From the NCBI RefSeq assembly GCF_040215725.1, contig NZ_CP157970.1, forward strand, positions 62,001 through 126,000: a DNA stretch of 64,000 bases. The letters run 5' to 3'. Under the pieces are notes generated by a model that saw only the letters and a program-made list of their open reading frames with translations, was not told where the DNA came from and did no database searches. Position numbers and translations under genes: made by a program. Source of the stretch: Rhizobium sp. ZPR4. GTDB taxonomy: Bacteria > Pseudomonadota > Alphaproteobacteria > Rhizobiales > Rhizobiaceae. Below, one piece after another: positions 18,519 through 26,134 of the stretch. The first letter of the stretch is position 1. The number at the start of each line of letters is the position of its first letter.

Positions 18519-18679
18519 TCAAGCGTGCCCCTCTTGATATTCACAACGCAAAATCAGCAAGGCTTGATTTACGCTACGAGTGCCACAATTACACGACGCA
18601 ATCAAAGATAGGTGCCATATTGGAAAATCAAGGCCGCGATGAACGGCGACGGCGAACAAATTTAACGCCGACAGCAGTC

Positions 18680-19627
18680 ATGAATACCTATGATGAGGCG
18701 GAAACGCAGGAGCTCTCGATATCCAATACGCAGTCGTGTTCAGCCGTGAACCTTTACGCCCTTCTGCGCAGACAAGCGCAAGATACTCGTCCCGGCGAAT
18801 GGACGGTCGCGCTCAGCCGGCATGGGTATGCCATCAATCGCGGTTTCAACGACAACATCTATGGTTCGCCCGAAGCTGCCTTCGAGCAGGCCTTGGCCTA
18901 TCGCGACGCCATCCTACACGCCTTGCCGCCAGTGACATCGCGCGAGAAGGCAACCCGGCTCAGGAGCGACAACACCAGTGGCGTGGCGGGTGTCTATCGA
19001 AAAGACGCGCGCTGGTTTGCCCATGTCGAACGGCCTGAATGGACAAGAAGCAGATCGTTTTCCATCTCATATTATGGCGAGGCACGGGCAAAGGCCCTCG
19101 CGATTGAACAACGCCAAGCCTGGCTCGCCGAAATGCCGTCAATGTTTCACACCCGCAACGACGAGGTCGAAGCGCTCGCTCTCCTGCAATTTCCGGAGCG
19201 ATTGGAGCAGATACCCGATGTCATGGACAAAAATCTCATGTCGAGACAGGATGTCGATGCAATCCTCGCCCGGATCAATACTCGTTTCGACCGATTGCGT
19301 CCTGTGCGCCTCAAGGTCTCGGTTCGCCTCGATCAGCAAGGCCGCCTGCGGGGTATCGTCTCGTTGAACAAACCTCCCACGTTAATTGCCCGGGCCGACG
19401 CCGCTACCCGCAGCCAATCTGTGGCGGCCGCTCTCCATCAGATGCGTCCGCGCGTTCATGCGCTCCTCACCAAACTGTGCGGGCCAGCTTTTGCCGACAG
19501 GTTCGACCATGAACATGTGCGGATCATGCTCGCCCCACACCTGTTCGACAAAGAAAAGGGCTGCACCGTGACGCTCTACCTGTCCAGACAGGAAATCGAA
19601 GAATCGCCGGCCTCTCATCGGGCATAG
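18680..19627 (+). CDS. AP2-domain DNA-binding-like protein
   Basis: 315 residues from ATG 18680; a TTG at 18620 is an in-frame alternative. The middle (about residues 95-155) reads NTSGVAGVYRKDARWFAHVE, then SFSISYYGEARAKALAIEQR, matching the AP2/ERF-like beta-sheet motif found in bacterial homing endonucleases and integrases. No HNH or other nuclease motif is seen. A preceding segment (GEWTVALSRHGYAINRGFND) may be a second related beta-sheet unit. It is divergent from vgrG. Whether it regulates the T6SS module or is a leftover of a mobile gene is open. Confidence 0.6.
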   Translation: MNTYDEAETQELSISNTQSCSAVNLYALLRRQAQDTRPGEWTVALSRHGYAINRGFNDNIYGSPEAAFEQALAYRDAILHALPPVTSREKATRLRSDNTSGVAGVYRKDARWFAHVERPEWTRSRSFSISYYGEARAKALAIEQRQAWLAEMPSMFHTRNDEVEALALLQFPERLEQIPDVMDKNLMSRQDVDAILARINTRFDRLRPVRLKVSVRLDQQGRLRGIVSLNKPPTLIARADAATRSQSVAAALHQMRPRVHALLTKLCGPAFADRFDHEHVRIMLAPHLFDKEKGCTVTLYLSRQEIEESPASHRA

Positions 19628-19721
19628 TTGAGCAGGGAAGCGCCGATCTTCATATTGGCCACGCAAGGCGGGACAGGATTCCGGTAGAAACCGCGCAAGC
19701 AAAGCGGACGGACAGCATCCT

Positions 19722-19915
19722 TTATTCTTTGGTTTGAGTACGTCTCGCCTTTGCGAATCCGCGATCAGTGCCGATGAAGCGCTCCGGCATGGGGACAATC
19801 AACCGGACAGGATCAGCGGCCGGCTGCCCAGCCTCGCGCCCGAGAATTTCGGCATAGGCCGCAAGATCGCGAAGCTTGCATTTATCCCATGCTAAGACCT
19901 TGAAATAGCCTCCTG
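19722..19915 (-). pseudogene. Orphan C-terminal coding remnant
   Basis: One minus-strand frame is open and protein-like from about 19915 to a TAA at 19722-19724: YFKVLAWDKCKLRDLAAYAE, then RLIVPMPERFIGTDRGFAKA and KARRTQTKE. There is no start codon at a proper distance from the AGGAGG just upstream, so it is probably the 3' end of a lost gene. The rest of the 356-base gap 19628-19983 shows no other gene. Confidence 0.3.
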
Positions 19916-19983
19916 GTGCCTATCTTCAATTCTCGTCGTATGGTTGTGAAACGTATGCAATATTTCATGGCGGAGTTATTGGG

Positions 19984-20220
19984 ATGAAGAATTTCAAGGA
20001 TACTGGACCTTTCCTTCCCGTCGATATCGACTGGACAGCGCTTGCGGCATTGTCAGAATTCATAAAATTCGATCCTGCCGGCCGCTCCTTGACGATCGAA
20101 ATCGGGAAGTCCAGCGCCACACTATGCGAAGACGGCACGATCAAGCTCACTGGCAAGCGTCTCATCCAGGATGTCTCGGAAGACATCCATCTACTGGCAG
20201 GACGGATCGAGCTGAACTAA
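19984..20220 (+). CDS. Stand-alone VgrG-tail-like small protein of the T6SS module
   Basis: 78 residues. The second half (LTIEIGKSSATLCEDGTIKL, then TGKRLIQDVSEDIHLLAGRI and ELN-stop) lines up with the last residues of the VgrG in this window (SRILMERDGTITLEGVRLII, ending AGKIEMN): both have DGTI-x-L-x-G-x-RLI, about ten residues, then AG-x-IE-x-N-stop. It is therefore probably a separate tip piece of the VgrG beta-helix fold. It lies 14 bases before the DUF2169 gene and begins the plus-strand effector operon. Whether it seals the spike or presents the PAAR effector is unknown. Confidence 0.6.
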   Translation: MKNFKDTGPFLPVDIDWTALAALSEFIKFDPAGRSLTIEIGKSSATLCEDGTIKLTGKRLIQDVSEDIHLLAGRIELN

Positions 20221-20234
20221 TCGCAGGGGGCTTC

Positions 20235-21254
20235 ATGTGGCAGGTCGATAATAAGACACCCTTCGCTACCCTCGGTTACTTTGTTCGCGATCGCGACGGC
20301 TTCGAACATTGGGTTGTCGCGTTGCGGGCAACTTTCAACATTCGAGATGATGGCCTGGTTGCTCTGAGCGAAACGCAGGAACCCGTTCATATCGCACCAG
20401 CTTACGCCGATGATGAAGCCAAGGAGTTATTGGCGGAATCGGATATCGCTCCATTTAAGCCCAAAGTGGACTTAACGGTCAGCGGGGCCGCCGTTGCGGT
20501 CAATCAAGCTCTTTTCAGGGAGCTTCCCATCAGCCTCACCGCTGGTAATTTTGAGAAGCAAGCTGTGGCCTTTGGCCCACGCTGGCTCAAGCGTAAGGGT
20601 GGCACCGCGGAATGGAGCTTCGAGACAAGAGAACAAACCATCGCCGTTCCCCTGTCATGGTCTATGGCGCTCGGTGGCGCTGACGCGTTCGGTGGAGACA
20701 AGGCGCACCCGCTCAATCCGATCGGCAAGGGCTGGTCCACAAACTACGACGATGCCCCGACGGACGCAGTCCTTGAGCTTGCCCAAATCGAGGACCCGGC
20801 GCATCCTTTTGATCTGAAACGCTTGCCCTCGCCCGTCGGGTTTGGCGCAATCCAGCCAGCATGGCAGCCGCGCATAGACCATGCGGGCACCTATGATGGG
20901 GAATGGGAACGCAGGCGAGCACCTTTGTTGCCAATCGATTTTTCGGAACACTTCCATCAAGCCGCTCCTCCGGATCAGATACTTGATATTAGGGGCGGCG
21001 AGCCTGTCGCTGTGGTGGGGCTCCATCCTGACGGCCCCTATAGCTTCATGTTACCACAGATCATCTTCGAAGCGGTGACTCGTATGGGCATGCGGCGCGA
21101 TAGCCATCGACTACGGCTGATCGGAGTTCATATCGAGGCGACCAAGAAGCGATTGTCCATGATCTGGAATGGCAACCTACCTTGCTCTGACGATATGAGC
21201 GTTGACGGATCGATGGTCATGTTCAGGCAGATGGCCGGGGTGAGGCTGCGATGA
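20235..21254 (+). CDS. DUF2169 family T6SS effector-loading adaptor
   Basis: 339 residues from the ATG at 20235, preceded by a GCAGGGGG ribosome-binding site. It shows the typical DUF2169 layout: WQVDNKTPFATLGYFVRDRD at the N-terminus, LRATFNIRDDGLVALSETQE, the central PLSWSMALGGADAFGGDKAH, then NPIGKGWSTN, and LPSPVGFGAIQPAWQPRIDH. In Agrobacterium and others, DUF2169 proteins load PAAR/DUF4150-containing effectors onto VgrG. It overlaps the next gene by 4 bases and lies in the same operon as the PAAR effector, fitting that role. Confidence 0.88.
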   Translation: MWQVDNKTPFATLGYFVRDRDGFEHWVVALRATFNIRDDGLVALSETQEPVHIAPAYADDEAKELLAESDIAPFKPKVDLTVSGAAVAVNQALFRELPISLTAGNFEKQAVAFGPRWLKRKGGTAEWSFETREQTIAVPLSWSMALGGADAFGGDKAHPLNPIGKGWSTNYDDAPTDAVLELAQIEDPAHPFDLKRLPSPVGFGAIQPAWQPRIDHAGTYDGEWERRRAPLLPIDFSEHFHQAAPPDQILDIRGGEPVAVVGLHPDGPYSFMLPQIIFEAVTRMGMRRDSHRLRLIGVHIEATKKRLSMIWNGNLPCSDDMSVDGSMVMFRQMAGVRLR

Positions 21255-22309
21255 CCGAGGATGCCATCATCATCGCTGCTGGCCTTTGTTGCCCACTTGG
21301 CAAAAATTTCGAGGCCGCGACAGAGGCGTATTCGAAGGGCGAGAAGAGTCTGGTACGCGAGCGTTCCCTCATTGGCCATGACGGTGACCCGATCACCCTT
21401 TCTTACGTCTTTGTGCCCACCGAGGAGCGTGATTACGAGCAGCGCTTGCTGAACTTGTTCAAGAGCGCATTCACCGATTGCCTCCTGCGGGCAACAAGTT
21501 TGCGCAATGCCGGTCCGCTGCGCTTCGGACTCATCGTTGTGCTGCCGCGTTGGCTGAACGGCCATCAACTGACCACACGGCTATCAGCGGCCTTTTCAGC
21601 AGAGCCTTATGAACAAATCATCTATAAGCGATTCTGTTTTGGCGCTCAGGCCGCAGCGTTGCGGATGATTGATCTGGCGCGACAGGACATCGCCGATCGT
21701 GAGGCCGATGTCGTGTTTGTTGCGGCACTCGACAGTTATATCGACACGCATTTGCTGGACCGGTTGGCAACGGAAGGCAAAGCATTCGGTTCCGGTCAGC
21801 CGCATGGCTTGGTGCCCGGTGAGGCTTGTGCCGTCATTGCCGTGGGCAAAAGCAGCCTGCGCCTGGAAACCAGCGCCGAAATCCTCGGCTTTGGTGTCGG
21901 CGAAGAAGCAACGGATGGCAAGCCTATCGGCATACGTGGTCGCGGACTTGGTGATGCCTTGCGCAATGCCGCCACAGGGCTGGAACAATCTGTTCCGGTG
22001 ATGCGTGCCTTGGCCGATTTGAATGGCGAACGCTGGCGAGCTGAACACTATGGCGCCGGCATCGCCAGTTTTGGCAATGGTTTGGGCGAGGCTTTGCTTG
22101 ACCCTGAATGCTATGCGCTTGCGATGGGCGATGTCGGCGCAGCAGCAGGTGGTGTCATGGTTGCGCTGGCGCTCGGGGCCATGCCATCGCCTCGTGGCCA
22201 CCCGGCTCACAGCGAACCCATCAAATATCCGACACTGCTCGTCGCCACCAGCCATCGTGGGCGATCGTGCGCTTTGATGCTGGCGCATGCCAGGAGGAAA
22301 GAAGCATGA
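21251..22309 (+). CDS. Beta-ketoacyl-synthase/thiolase-like protein of T6SS effector operon
   Basis: 352 residues of thiolase fold. RFCFGAQAAALRMIDLARQD sits where ketosynthases have the active-site Cys region, followed by ADVVFVAALDSYIDTHLLDR and GLVPGEACAVIAVGK, and a late MGDVGAAAGGVMVALALGAM resembling the GHxxxAAG region with His replaced (GDVGAAAGG). Loss of catalytic His points to a structural or binding use rather than fatty acid synthesis. Such genes recur between DUF2169 and DUF4150-PAAR genes in proteobacterial T6SS modules. It overlaps both neighbours (ATGA type), so expression is tightly coupled. Confidence 0.75.
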   Translation: MTEDAIIIAAGLCCPLGKNFEAATEAYSKGEKSLVRERSLIGHDGDPITLSYVFVPTEERDYEQRLLNLFKSAFTDCLLRATSLRNAGPLRFGLIVVLPRWLNGHQLTTRLSAAFSAEPYEQIIYKRFCFGAQAAALRMIDLARQDIADREADVVFVAALDSYIDTHLLDRLATEGKAFGSGQPHGLVPGEACAVIAVGKSSLRLETSAEILGFGVGEEATDGKPIGIRGRGLGDALRNAATGLEQSVPVMRALADLNGERWRAEHYGAGIASFGNGLGEALLDPECYALAMGDVGAAAGGVMVALALGAMPSPRGHPAHSEPIKYPTLLVATSHRGRSCALMLAHARRKEA

Positions 22310-23301
22310 GAGAAACAGTTGGTATTAACGGCCTGACGCTGTGCCACAAACATTCAGACGGATTTACTCGTTCGACGCTTCCCGATGTCTGCCGCAGCCC
22401 ACAGTCACCTGTTCCCTACACCAATGTCGCCTATGCACGCGATCTCGCCGACGGCACCACGACGGTGTTTTCGCATGGCGGGGCGATGAATGGTGTCAAA
22501 GGTTCGAAATTCGCAATCTCTTTTGGTGATGAGCCTGGAGTTGGGCTCGGCGTCAAGTCGGGCACAGTGCAGGCGGAAGCAACATGGCTGAGTTGGTCGC
22601 CGAACGTGTTCATGGAAGGTCGCGCCGTTACCCGGCTCACCGACAAAATGCTAATGAACCATGGGAACACGATATCGGCGGGTGGATACTATACGGGAAA
22701 GGTCGAAGGTGAAGCCCGTGAAGTCCTCGAAAAAATGTGCGAGTTTGCCTGCAAATGCAAGGCGGAAGGCAAGCTTAGTCAAGCCTGCATCGACGACAAA
22801 ATGCAAGCCTGGGCTGACGAGACCGGACGCAACGTGACACCGAACGGTGCTTACGAAAAGGGTGAAGACGGTAAGTGGCAGCAGCGTCTCGATGACTATG
22901 GCAACCAGACGAAGGGCGGCCCCAAAGGCCACAAACGACCGGACTATACCGATCACGATAACAATACATTCGGCGAGAACAAGCTACCCGGCGACCGCTA
23001 TCGCGGTAAACAGGATGAGATATATGATCAAATAGAAGAAGACACTGAACAGAAACGTCATGATCTCAATTTCAAGGATTGTGATTGCAATGCAGGGGAA
23101 CCGAGTCCGGTGACGCAGCCTGCAACGAAACCGGAAGAGAGCGGCAGCTTTCGTGAAAACCATCCTTACATTTTTTGGGGTGGTGTCGGCGTGGCGACTG
23201 TCGGAGCAGGAGCGCTTACCTGGTGGGCTGGCGGTTCGGGTGGCGCGGCGGTATTGGCATTGTTCGGCGTTGGCGGAACGACAATGATGGCGACACAGTG
23301 A
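22306..23301 (+). CDS. PAAR-like (DUF4150) T6SS effector with VRR-NUC-like nuclease domain and C-terminal membrane segment
   Basis: 331 residues from the ATG at 22306 with AGGAGG upstream. Residues 1-130 are DUF4150/PAAR-like: SPVPYTNVAYARDLADGTTT, then MNGVKGSKFAISFGDEPG and EATWLSWSPNVFMEGRAVTR. A cysteine-bearing stretch (CEFACKC) follows. The region GHKRPDYTDHDNNTFGENKL with PGDRYRGKQDEIYDQI fits the VRR-NUC pattern RPD...E-x-K-x-PGDR...Q..Y, i.e. a PD-(D/E)XK nuclease with Asp of RPD and Glu/Lys of ENK. The end holds a hydrophobic hairpin (YIFWGGVGVATVGAGALTWW). A DUF3396 immunity-type gene follows. The nuclease call rests on short motifs. Confidence 0.75.
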   Translation: MRETVGINGLTLCHKHSDGFTRSTLPDVCRSPQSPVPYTNVAYARDLADGTTTVFSHGGAMNGVKGSKFAISFGDEPGVGLGVKSGTVQAEATWLSWSPNVFMEGRAVTRLTDKMLMNHGNTISAGGYYTGKVEGEAREVLEKMCEFACKCKAEGKLSQACIDDKMQAWADETGRNVTPNGAYEKGEDGKWQQRLDDYGNQTKGGPKGHKRPDYTDHDNNTFGENKLPGDRYRGKQDEIYDQIEEDTEQKRHDLNFKDCDCNAGEPSPVTQPATKPEESGSFRENHPYIFWGGVGVATVGAGALTWWAGGSGGAAVLALFGVGGTTMMATQ

Positions 23302-23328
23302 TATCCATTATTGGGTGAAGACAGGACA

Positions 23329-24351
23329 ATGATCATGGCGACTTACGATGAGGCAATGGCGGCGTTCAGGACCGTCGACGATCTCGTTCATCTGACCATC
23401 GTAGACCAGCGCGGAAATCCGAAGCTTCAATTCGGCTATGTCCTCAAGCTCTACTTTAAGCGGGCCTACGACAATGAGGTGCGAGAGAGGTTGATTGCGC
23501 TCGTTGAGGACTATGGCAAGCTCTTCGCGGACAGCATCACGCACTACATGCCGTATGAAGGCAACCGCCTGAGGCCGACTAAGGGGTTCGACTATATCGC
23601 GTATATCCGCGACCATATGCTGAGCATTCCGCCAGATGAGCGCGTGGAAGGGTTTGATGCCGAGCTTTACGGGTTTCCCAACGCCATCGATAAGGATGAG
23701 CCGACCCCTTATCACATCGGTGTAGTCGCCAGTCCTGCAGTCGATGAAATGAAGCTGGGCAACAAGAATAACGCGCTGGGCCGACTGGAAGCCTATTTTC
23801 CCATCAACTGGGCGCAGGGCAATTATCATAAGCTGCTGGAACTGTTGCAGCGCTGGGCTGAAATCGGCCAGCCCATTCATGGTACGCTCGGTTTTGGACT
23901 GGTCATGGAGGAAGGCGGCCCACGCGGTCCCGATATGTCAACCGCCTTTCCCTTCCTCAAGCGCTTCATCGGCCTGGATTATCCCGATCGCAGCCTATGG
24001 AAAGTTCGCAGCGGGGATGCGGAAACGCCTGTCATCCGGTCGATCAACTGGCTGACCCTGATCGACGACATGCGCGCCGATATCATCGGTGGAGCAGACA
24101 AGATCCGGGAGGAACTAGGGCCAACCTGCCCCGTCTATTCCTTTAATGGTGGCATAATCATCCAGGCTGGTCCGAAGCCGGAGATCGGTGATTTCAATCA
24201 AGGCGAGAGGCTGGATGACTATCGCGCTGTGGCCCGCGTGTTGAAACCACTACGGTTCGAGGCATTTAAAAGACTTGGTCTCTTTAGAGATCTCCCCTCG
24301 AAATTCGATGATCGGGATGAAACTTTGAAGTGGTTGAGACGATTTGATTGA
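23329..24351 (+). CDS. DUF3396 (type VI immunity family) protein
   Basis: 340 residues from the ATG at 23329; ATG 23335 is an alternative. The ordered motifs fit DUF3396: RPTKGFDYIAYIRDHMLSIP, then YFPINWAQGNYHKLLELLQR and WAEIGQPIHGTLGFGLVMEE. No signal peptide, so cytoplasmic. It directly follows the PAAR/nuclease gene (27 bases) and closes the operon, as expected for the cognate immunity protein. Family membership is fairly clear; the pairing is inferred from position. Confidence 0.78.
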   Translation: MIMATYDEAMAAFRTVDDLVHLTIVDQRGNPKLQFGYVLKLYFKRAYDNEVRERLIALVEDYGKLFADSITHYMPYEGNRLRPTKGFDYIAYIRDHMLSIPPDERVEGFDAELYGFPNAIDKDEPTPYHIGVVASPAVDEMKLGNKNNALGRLEAYFPINWAQGNYHKLLELLQRWAEIGQPIHGTLGFGLVMEEGGPRGPDMSTAFPFLKRFIGLDYPDRSLWKVRSGDAETPVIRSINWLTLIDDMRADIIGGADKIREELGPTCPVYSFNGGIIIQAGPKPEIGDFNQGERLDDYRAVARVLKPLRFEAFKRLGLFRDLPSKFDDRDETLKWLRRFD

Positions 24352-25469
24352 GGGACTAGCGTTGTCACAAAGGACTGACAAAGTGACGCAGATCCCGCCT
24401 CGGCGGTCTAGCTTGGCATTACAGAACGGGGGCTAACATATGATTGCGCCCTCGTTGTGGGAACGTTGCATGCGGGATTGACCCAGTTAGCGTCTGCTCG
24501 TGACATTGCGTTCCAATTTGAGGAGCGCTGTAGTGAGTACGGGTATTTTGGATTCGGATTTTGTTGGCCAGTGGAGCCCGAGCTTTGCCGACGTTGACTT
24601 CATCAATTCCAAACCGGCGGCATAAATTGATGTGAACCTCGGGAATTTCGCGACGAAAGCCACGCAAGTAATGAGACTCCTATAAATCGGAAGGTGACAT
24701 TCACACTTGGCGAGCTCGACCTACGCCGCTGTCGCCTTGCCCTTAAAGGCGAGATGAGAGCCTCAACAAAATTAAAGGCCTTTCTTTGTCCCTAAATCTG
24801 ATATTTTGCCTTTAAATTCGAGATTTTGCCCCTAAAACTGAGACAGGGCTCACAGGGGCGGGCGGTTGGCTTCACGTCGGAATCCGCAGTCAGAATGATA
24901 ACCGACGTAGCGCCTCAATATCAAATACCATCGAACGAAGCTAATCGTCATCTCGCATTTAAGGGCAAAAAGTGGCATCTGTCGATGCGCAACGCGAAAA
25001 ATCTCGGAATTAACGGCAAAGCGACATCGGCATTGCCCAGTTCGCCGTAGAGATCGGCCAACGCAGCAATTTGAAGGTGTCGTTGTCGACTTGCGCCTCC
25101 CATTTCGCATAGAACTTCTGCTGATACCATTCAATCGAACGCTACGGCAGGCAATGGGGCCATCATCAAGGTTAAGGGTGAGAAGCAGCCGGCGGCGCCG
25201 ATGCAAGCATACCGTTAGCCTGCCGAGTGCGTCATTTCCTGTGCGCAGGGTGAAGATGCGATCGAACCTACGCCGGAATGCATGGCATCCTGCGGTGATG
25301 GCTGTTGCTTCCAGATCTTCAGCGTCCTGTAAAATCGCCGGACGAGGTCGCGGATCAATTCGAACATCGCACCTCTCGTAGCTTTGCCGGCATCAAAGCT
25401 TGATAAGGTTGTTGGGCTGTCCGGGCATAGGCCAGGCGAATGAGGTGTTCATTTGCGTCGAAATTTTCC
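24352..25469. other. Long gene-poor junction between the T6SS modules and the phosphonate island
   Basis: About 1.1 kb without a convincing gene. It contains the short-repeat array at 24738-24851 and stretches that look like decayed coding sequence. One example is the minus-strand frame near 25130-24950 (FYAKWEAQVDNDTFKLLRWP), interrupted by stops. The 82-codon minus-strand frame at 24419-24667 has no recognisable domain or ribosome-binding site. Best read as a rearrangement scar. Confidence 0.5.
24738..24851 (+). repeat. Array of short repeats, consensus near CCCTAAATTCGAGATTTTGC
   Basis: Units at 24788 (CCTAAATCTGATATTTTGCC), 24808 (TTTAAATTCGAGATTTTGCC) and 24828 (CCCTAAAACTGAGACAGGGC) recur with a 20-base period. 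A more diverged unit lies at 24738 (CCTTAAAGGCGAGATGAGAG). Related units occur near 53545-53630. Ordered multi-copy repeats of this size are typical of transposase-binding ends, for example of IS21-type elements, or of integrase arm sites. No transposase is adjacent. Confidence 0.5.
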
Positions 25470-25584
25470 CAACTTTGCGTTTCGCCGCAATCCGACATGG
25501 ATGCCGATATCGCAAGTTTGTCAACGACATCTTCGCGACGGAACGGATCAGCGTTGGGTCGAAGCATTGTGAAACTGAACACAC
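25470..25584 (-). repeat. Dispersed repeat, copy 4 (diverged, inverted to copy 2)
   Basis: Reading the minus strand it follows the same order of blocks as the other copies. On the plus strand ACTTTGCGTTTCGCC, CGATATCGCAAGTTTGTCAA, GAACGGATCAGCGT, GGGTCGAAGCATTGTGAAAC match AGTTTTGCATTTCGCC, CGATATAGCAAATTCGTCAA, GAATGGATCAACGT and GGGTCAGAACGTCGTGAAAC of copy 3. It ends 4 bases before copy 2 begins, making a head-to-head pair around 25585-25588. Confidence 0.6.
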
Positions 25585-25588
25585 TTAT

Positions 25589-25736
25589 GTCGAGTTTCAC
25601 GACGTTCTGACCCTTATTTTCACCTGACGTTGATCCATTCAGTCTTCGTGAACCCATTGACGAATTTGCTATATCGATATCGTTAGAGGGGGTTGGCGAA
25701 ATGCAAAACAGGGTGAAATCGCGACACAAATAAGCA
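25589..25736 (+). repeat. 148-bp repeat, copy 2 (left boundary of the phosphonate island)
   Basis: This 148-bp segment matches the reverse complement of 53788-53935 at 144 of 148 positions, with no gap. Outside these limits the similarity stops sharply on both sides. It starts GTCGAGTTTCACGACG and ends CGACACAAATAAGCA. It contains CGATATCG-type palindromic text and an ATGCAAAAC with a preceding GGCG. With copy 3 it brackets about 28 kb in inverted orientation. Confidence 0.9.
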
Positions 25737-25749
25737 ATACGGAGTAAGA

Positions 25750-25926
25750 GTGAAAGAAGAACGCAAGCGATGGGGTGACGATACCCGCTATTTAGAAGGG
25801 CGTGCGAGCTGCGGTATCCTCGTGACCGAGCCAGAGCGCGATGACAATGATGTCCACGCTAAACTACGGCAGATGCATCGCTATCATGTAGGGAAAACGT
25901 GCGGCGTTGCCGCTCGATCCTTATGA
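25750..25926 (+). CDS. Possible small protein, unrecognised
   Basis: A GTG at 25750 with GGAG at 25741-25744 opens 58 codons to a TGA at 25924-25926 (begins VKEERKRWGDDTRYLEGRAS, ends CGVAARSL). The peptide is charged and has two Cys. Spacing from the ribosome-binding site is good, but no homologous family is recognised and it lies next to repeat DNA, so it may be a remnant or chance frame. Confidence 0.3.
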   Translation: MKEERKRWGDDTRYLEGRASCGILVTEPERDDNDVHAKLRQMHRYHVGKTCGVAARSL

Positions 25927-26134
25927 TTGTTACCATGCAAATGGACTGCCAAGGGTTTATTTTTCGCAGCGCCGCACTCGCCTTCCAAAGCATGAAGAAC
26001 TGATCCGAGTTCAGTGTTCCGTCAGTGAAAGGTGATAGCCGTGACTTAAGCTGATTTTGTTCACGAGGAATCGGCGCAATTATGAGACTTGTCAATAGAA
26101 TAGACGGAAGAATATTTCCCGCGAGCTGAGACGA

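Noticed and set aside
18680..19627. AP2 protein as a homing endonuclease
   Set aside because: No HNH, GIY-YIG or LAGLIDADG motif was found.
24419..24667. 82-codon minus-strand frame
   Set aside because: No ribosome-binding site, domain or partner; lies in scarred intergenic DNA.
24738..24851. Short-repeat array as a CRISPR array
   Set aside because: Repeats of about 20 bases are directly abutted and degenerate, with no spacers and no cas genes.
25355..25729. 125-codon minus-strand frame across the repeat pair, with a look-alike at 53795-54100
   Set aside because: The similarity of the two frames is only that of the 148-bp repeat itself; each ends in unrelated sequence.
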